Part shown: one piece after another, positions 61,966 to 64,000 of the stretch | Layout of the letters: each line of letters begins with the position of its first letter | How positions within the stretch are numbered: position 1 is the stretch's first letter | Origin: G020353115 sp964389685 | GTDB lineage: Bacteria; Bacteroidota; Bacteroidia; Bacteroidales; VadinHA17 | Direction: 5' to 3' | DNA: 64,000 nucleotides | Assembly (NCBI GenBank): GCA_964389685.1 | Contig: CAYMFM010000009.1 | Span: 1-64,000 of the forward strand | Made by a program: the position numbers and the translations under genes | The notes under the pieces: model-generated | Seen by the model: only the letters and a program-made list of their open reading frames with translations | Databases searched by the model: none | What the model was told of the DNA's origin: nothing

Positions 61966-62002
61966 TTAATTTCATTATTCGCTCTGATTGTAATAGAAAA
62001 AT

Positions 62003-62766
62003 TCAATCTTCATTCCGTGATTTCTTACCCAGATAGCCTCCATGATGCCGCTTTGCATACTCCCCATTCGTGAATTGTATCTNNNNNNNNNNNNNNNNNN
62101 NNNNNNNNNNNNNNNNNNNNNNNNNNNNNNNNNNNNNNNNNNNNNNNNNNNNNNNNNNNNNNNNNNNNNNNNNNNNNNNNNNCCCAGATAGCCTCCATGA
62201 TGCCGCTTTGCATACTCCCCATTCGTGAATTGTATCTTTTCCATCATCAATACAACCATCACATCACCGATGACCGTCATTGTCGTAGTGGAAGTTGTGG
62301 GTGTTAGCCCAAGGGGACATACCTCATCCGGATTGCCGGTACTTATGACAACATCCGCAAGGCTGGGCAGAGGACTATCCGGACTCCCTGTGATAACAAT
62401 TAGCGGTAAATGGTTAAACAACCGTTTTGCCAGTTCCACCAATTCCAGGATTTCACGAGTTTTTCCTGAATTCGACACCAGGAGAAGGATATCATTTTTT
62501 TGAATTACACCAAGGTCACCATGCTGAGCATCGCTGGGATGGAGAAAAACAGCAGGGGTTCCCGTTGAGCTGAACGTGGTTGCAATGTTGATCGCGATCT
62601 GTCCCGCTTTTCCCATGCCGCTGGCAACCAGTTTTCCTCCTTCTTTGTGAACACGATTGTAGATGATTTCAATGGCCCGTTCGAAACCATTTGGCAGGGG
62701 GATGTGTCTGATTGCATTGGCTTCTGCTTCCAGAATCCTGGAGATCTTATCCTTATTCATGTGCAC
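62003..62766 (-). CDS. SIS-domain sugar-phosphate isomerase, CBS-less arabinose-5-phosphate isomerase-like
   Basis: The gene crosses a 100-N gap flanked by identical 55-base copies. Removing the artefactual 155 bases gives an intact 202-residue protein ending KRHHGGYLGKKSRNED with a TGA at 62003. The SIS domain matches the KdsD/GutQ type: SGMGKAGQIAINIATTFSSTGTPA, HPSDAQHGDLGVI, VSNSGKT, PTTSTTTMTVIGDVM and the end HHGGYLG. Such enzymes interconvert D-arabinose 5-phosphate and D-ribulose 5-phosphate and are usually about 320 residues with two CBS domains; these are absent here. The genuine role may be in the neighbouring sugar pathway or in Kdo supply. The start gives MHMNKDK. Confidence 0.8.
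62083..62182. other. 100-N scaffold gap flanked by identical 55-mers
   Basis: The bases 62028-62082 equal 62183-62237. When the two copies are merged, the frame of the SIS protein reads straight through and its C-terminus fits its family, so the gap and one 55-base copy are assembly artefacts. Confidence 0.9.
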
Positions 62767-62958
62767 TATTCGTTAACTGAGTGATAGACCAATTGTTTGC
62801 CTCCAAATTTATCAAAAAAAAAGGGATAAGGAGAAATCCCTCTTCATTTATCCTGTTTTTTTCGCTGCTTTTTATAATTTTAGGCTGGTCTTTGCAAAAG
62901 GGTTTTATACCCGTGAAATTGATTGTGCGTTACAAGGATACATTAATAGGATGAGTGT

Positions 62959-63996
62959 ATGAAAGCTATGGCTCTTACCGGACTTAACCGAATGGAAATG
63001 AGGGAAGTTCCTGACCCTCTTATGACATCCGGACATGATGTGATTATCCGGATGGGTGCTGTTGGGGTTTGCGGTTCTGATATCCATTACTATACCGAGG
63101 GTAAGATCGGTAAAAAAGTTGTACAGTACCCTTTCTGTGTTGGTCATGAGGGAGCCGGCACTGTTTATGAGACAGGAAAGGAGGTTACACGCGTAAAGCC
63201 GGGGGATCGTGTTGCTTTTGATCCGGCCATCTCATGTGGAAAGTGTGACCAATGCCTGGTAGGACGCCCGCATACCTGTCGAAATCTTGCCTTCCTTGGG
63301 TGTCCGGGGCAGGCAGAAGGGTGCTTATCTGAATTTATTGTCATTCCGGAATCCTGCCTCTATCCGATTCCGGAAACCATGAGTTTTGAAATGGCTGCTT
63401 TGTCAGAACCGCTTTCTATTGGATTGTATGCTGCAGATATGTCTATCCCCCTGAAAGATGCTAAAGTGGGTATCTTGGGTTCAGGTCCCATCGGAATAAG
63501 CGTTTTATTACCGGCTTTGACCATGGGGGCAGGTGATGTTTATATGACCGACAAAATTGATGAACGGGTGAATTTAGCCATGCAGTTTGGTGCTTCGTGG
63601 AGTGGTAATCCATTAAAAACGGATGTAGTTTCGGAAATTCTTAAAAAGGAACCAGCCATGCTCGATGTGGTTTTCGAATGTTGTGGCCAGCAGGAAGCAA
63701 TGGACCAGGCAGTTGAATTGCTAAAACCCGGGGGTAAACTCATGATCGTCGGGATTCCCTCTTTTGATACCTGGAGATTCCCCGTGGATCTCCTGCGTCA
63801 CAAAGAACTATCCATTCAAAATGTCCGGAGACAGGTTCATAGAGTAGCAAAAACCCTTACCCTTATCTCGCAGGGTGTTATTCTTCCGGAAGCCATGATA
63901 ACCCATGAGTTCTCATTTCAGGACACAAAAAAAGCATTTGATATAGTCTCATCGTACACCGACGGTGTGTTAAAAGCCATGATCCATTTTGATTAA
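62959..63996 (+). CDS. Zinc-dependent polyol dehydrogenase (sorbitol dehydrogenase-like)
   Basis: A 345-residue medium-chain dehydrogenase. The catalytic zinc ligands are C38 in GVCGSDIHYY and H-E in CVGHEGAG, and the structural zinc lobe CGKCDQCLVGRPHTC is complete with four cysteines. The NAD loop is GILGSGPIGISV. These features place it with sorbitol/xylitol dehydrogenases, which oxidise a polyol to a ketose in the cytoplasm. It is divergent from the SIS gene across a 190-base gap. Together with the PfkB kinase and SIS isomerase it would make a plausible polyol-to-ketose phosphate route. It is the last gene in the window. Confidence 0.88.
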   Translation: MKAMALTGLNRMEMREVPDPLMTSGHDVIIRMGAVGVCGSDIHYYTEGKIGKKVVQYPFCVGHEGAGTVYETGKEVTRVKPGDRVAFDPAISCGKCDQCLVGRPHTCRNLAFLGCPGQAEGCLSEFIVIPESCLYPIPETMSFEMAALSEPLSIGLYAADMSIPLKDAKVGILGSGPIGISVLLPALTMGAGDVYMTDKIDERVNLAMQFGASWSGNPLKTDVVSEILKKEPAMLDVVFECCGQQEAMDQAVELLKPGGKLMIVGIPSFDTWRFPVDLLRHKELSIQNVRRQVHRVAKTLTLISQGVILPEAMITHEFSFQDTKKAFDIVSSYTDGVLKAMIHFD

Positions 63997-64000
63997 GTCG

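Noticed and set aside
1..64000. tRNA or rRNA genes
   Set aside because: No cloverleaf with a usable anticodon or rRNA segment was recognised by eye on either strand.

Overview
The window reads as a chromosome segment of a Bacteroidota bacterium, most likely a Bacteroidales or Marinilabiliales relative recovered as a metagenome-assembled genome. Supporting signs are lipoprotein-type secreted glycosidases, three GH29 alpha-L-fucosidases, an arylsulfatase, a NahK-like hexosamine kinase, GH116, GH123-like and CBM9-like proteins, an SSS symporter, the general lack of strong Shine-Dalgarno sites, and several REP-like palindrome families. Two 100-N gaps, each flanked by exactly the same 55 bp on both sides, look like scaffolding artefacts rather than missing sequence.

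Bases 1 to about 8717 are an AT-rich accessory island. It begins in the end of an IS21-like element that has cut a type IIG restriction-modification gene inside methyltransferase motif I. Then follow a PD-(D/E)XK-like nuclease gene paired with a small membrane protein, a retron-type reverse transcriptase with a possible msr-msd region upstream, an ORF-less group II intron, and three cassette-like genes of unknown function. The genes are separated by imperfect inverted repeats with attC-like R''-L''...L'-R' architecture, and in three successive units the start of the unit is complementary to its own end, as expected of integron cassettes. The intron lies exactly inside one of these sites. A 38-codon C-terminal remnant of a tyrosine recombinase sits at the island edge, overlapping the stop codon of the first core gene.

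Bases 8717 to about 41000 are mostly minus-strand genes for secreted glycan breakdown: a polysaccharide deacetylase, a GH2 enzyme, two GH29 fucosidases, a sulfatase, a GH123-like protein, a sialidase, a PhoD-like phosphatase, a possible new glycosidase, an M28 peptidase, a NahK-like kinase and an SSS symporter. A UroD-type methyltransferase and a corrinoid-activation protein of the RamA type are embedded among them, hinting at demethylation chemistry. A RAYT-type transposase with its REP hairpins lies in the middle. No SusC/SusD pair is present.

Bases 41000 to 49300 form a plus-strand L-fucose module: a third fucosidase with PA14 domain, GH116, L-fucose isomerase and L-fuculokinase. An adenosine deaminase and small genes follow. 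Bases 51556 to 64000 hold a GntR/UTRA regulator divergent from an apparent operon encoding a 2-oxoacid dehydrogenase E2, a fused E1 alpha-beta, a PHP-domain protein, a class II aldolase fused to a short-chain dehydrogenase and a zinc dehydrogenase, followed by a PfkB kinase, a CBS-less SIS isomerase and a sorbitol-dehydrogenase-like gene. The aldolase fusion could complete fucose breakdown (fuculose-1-phosphate to lactaldehyde and then lactate), but the E1/E2 pair and the two polyol-type dehydrogenases suggest a further sugar pathway that I cannot name.
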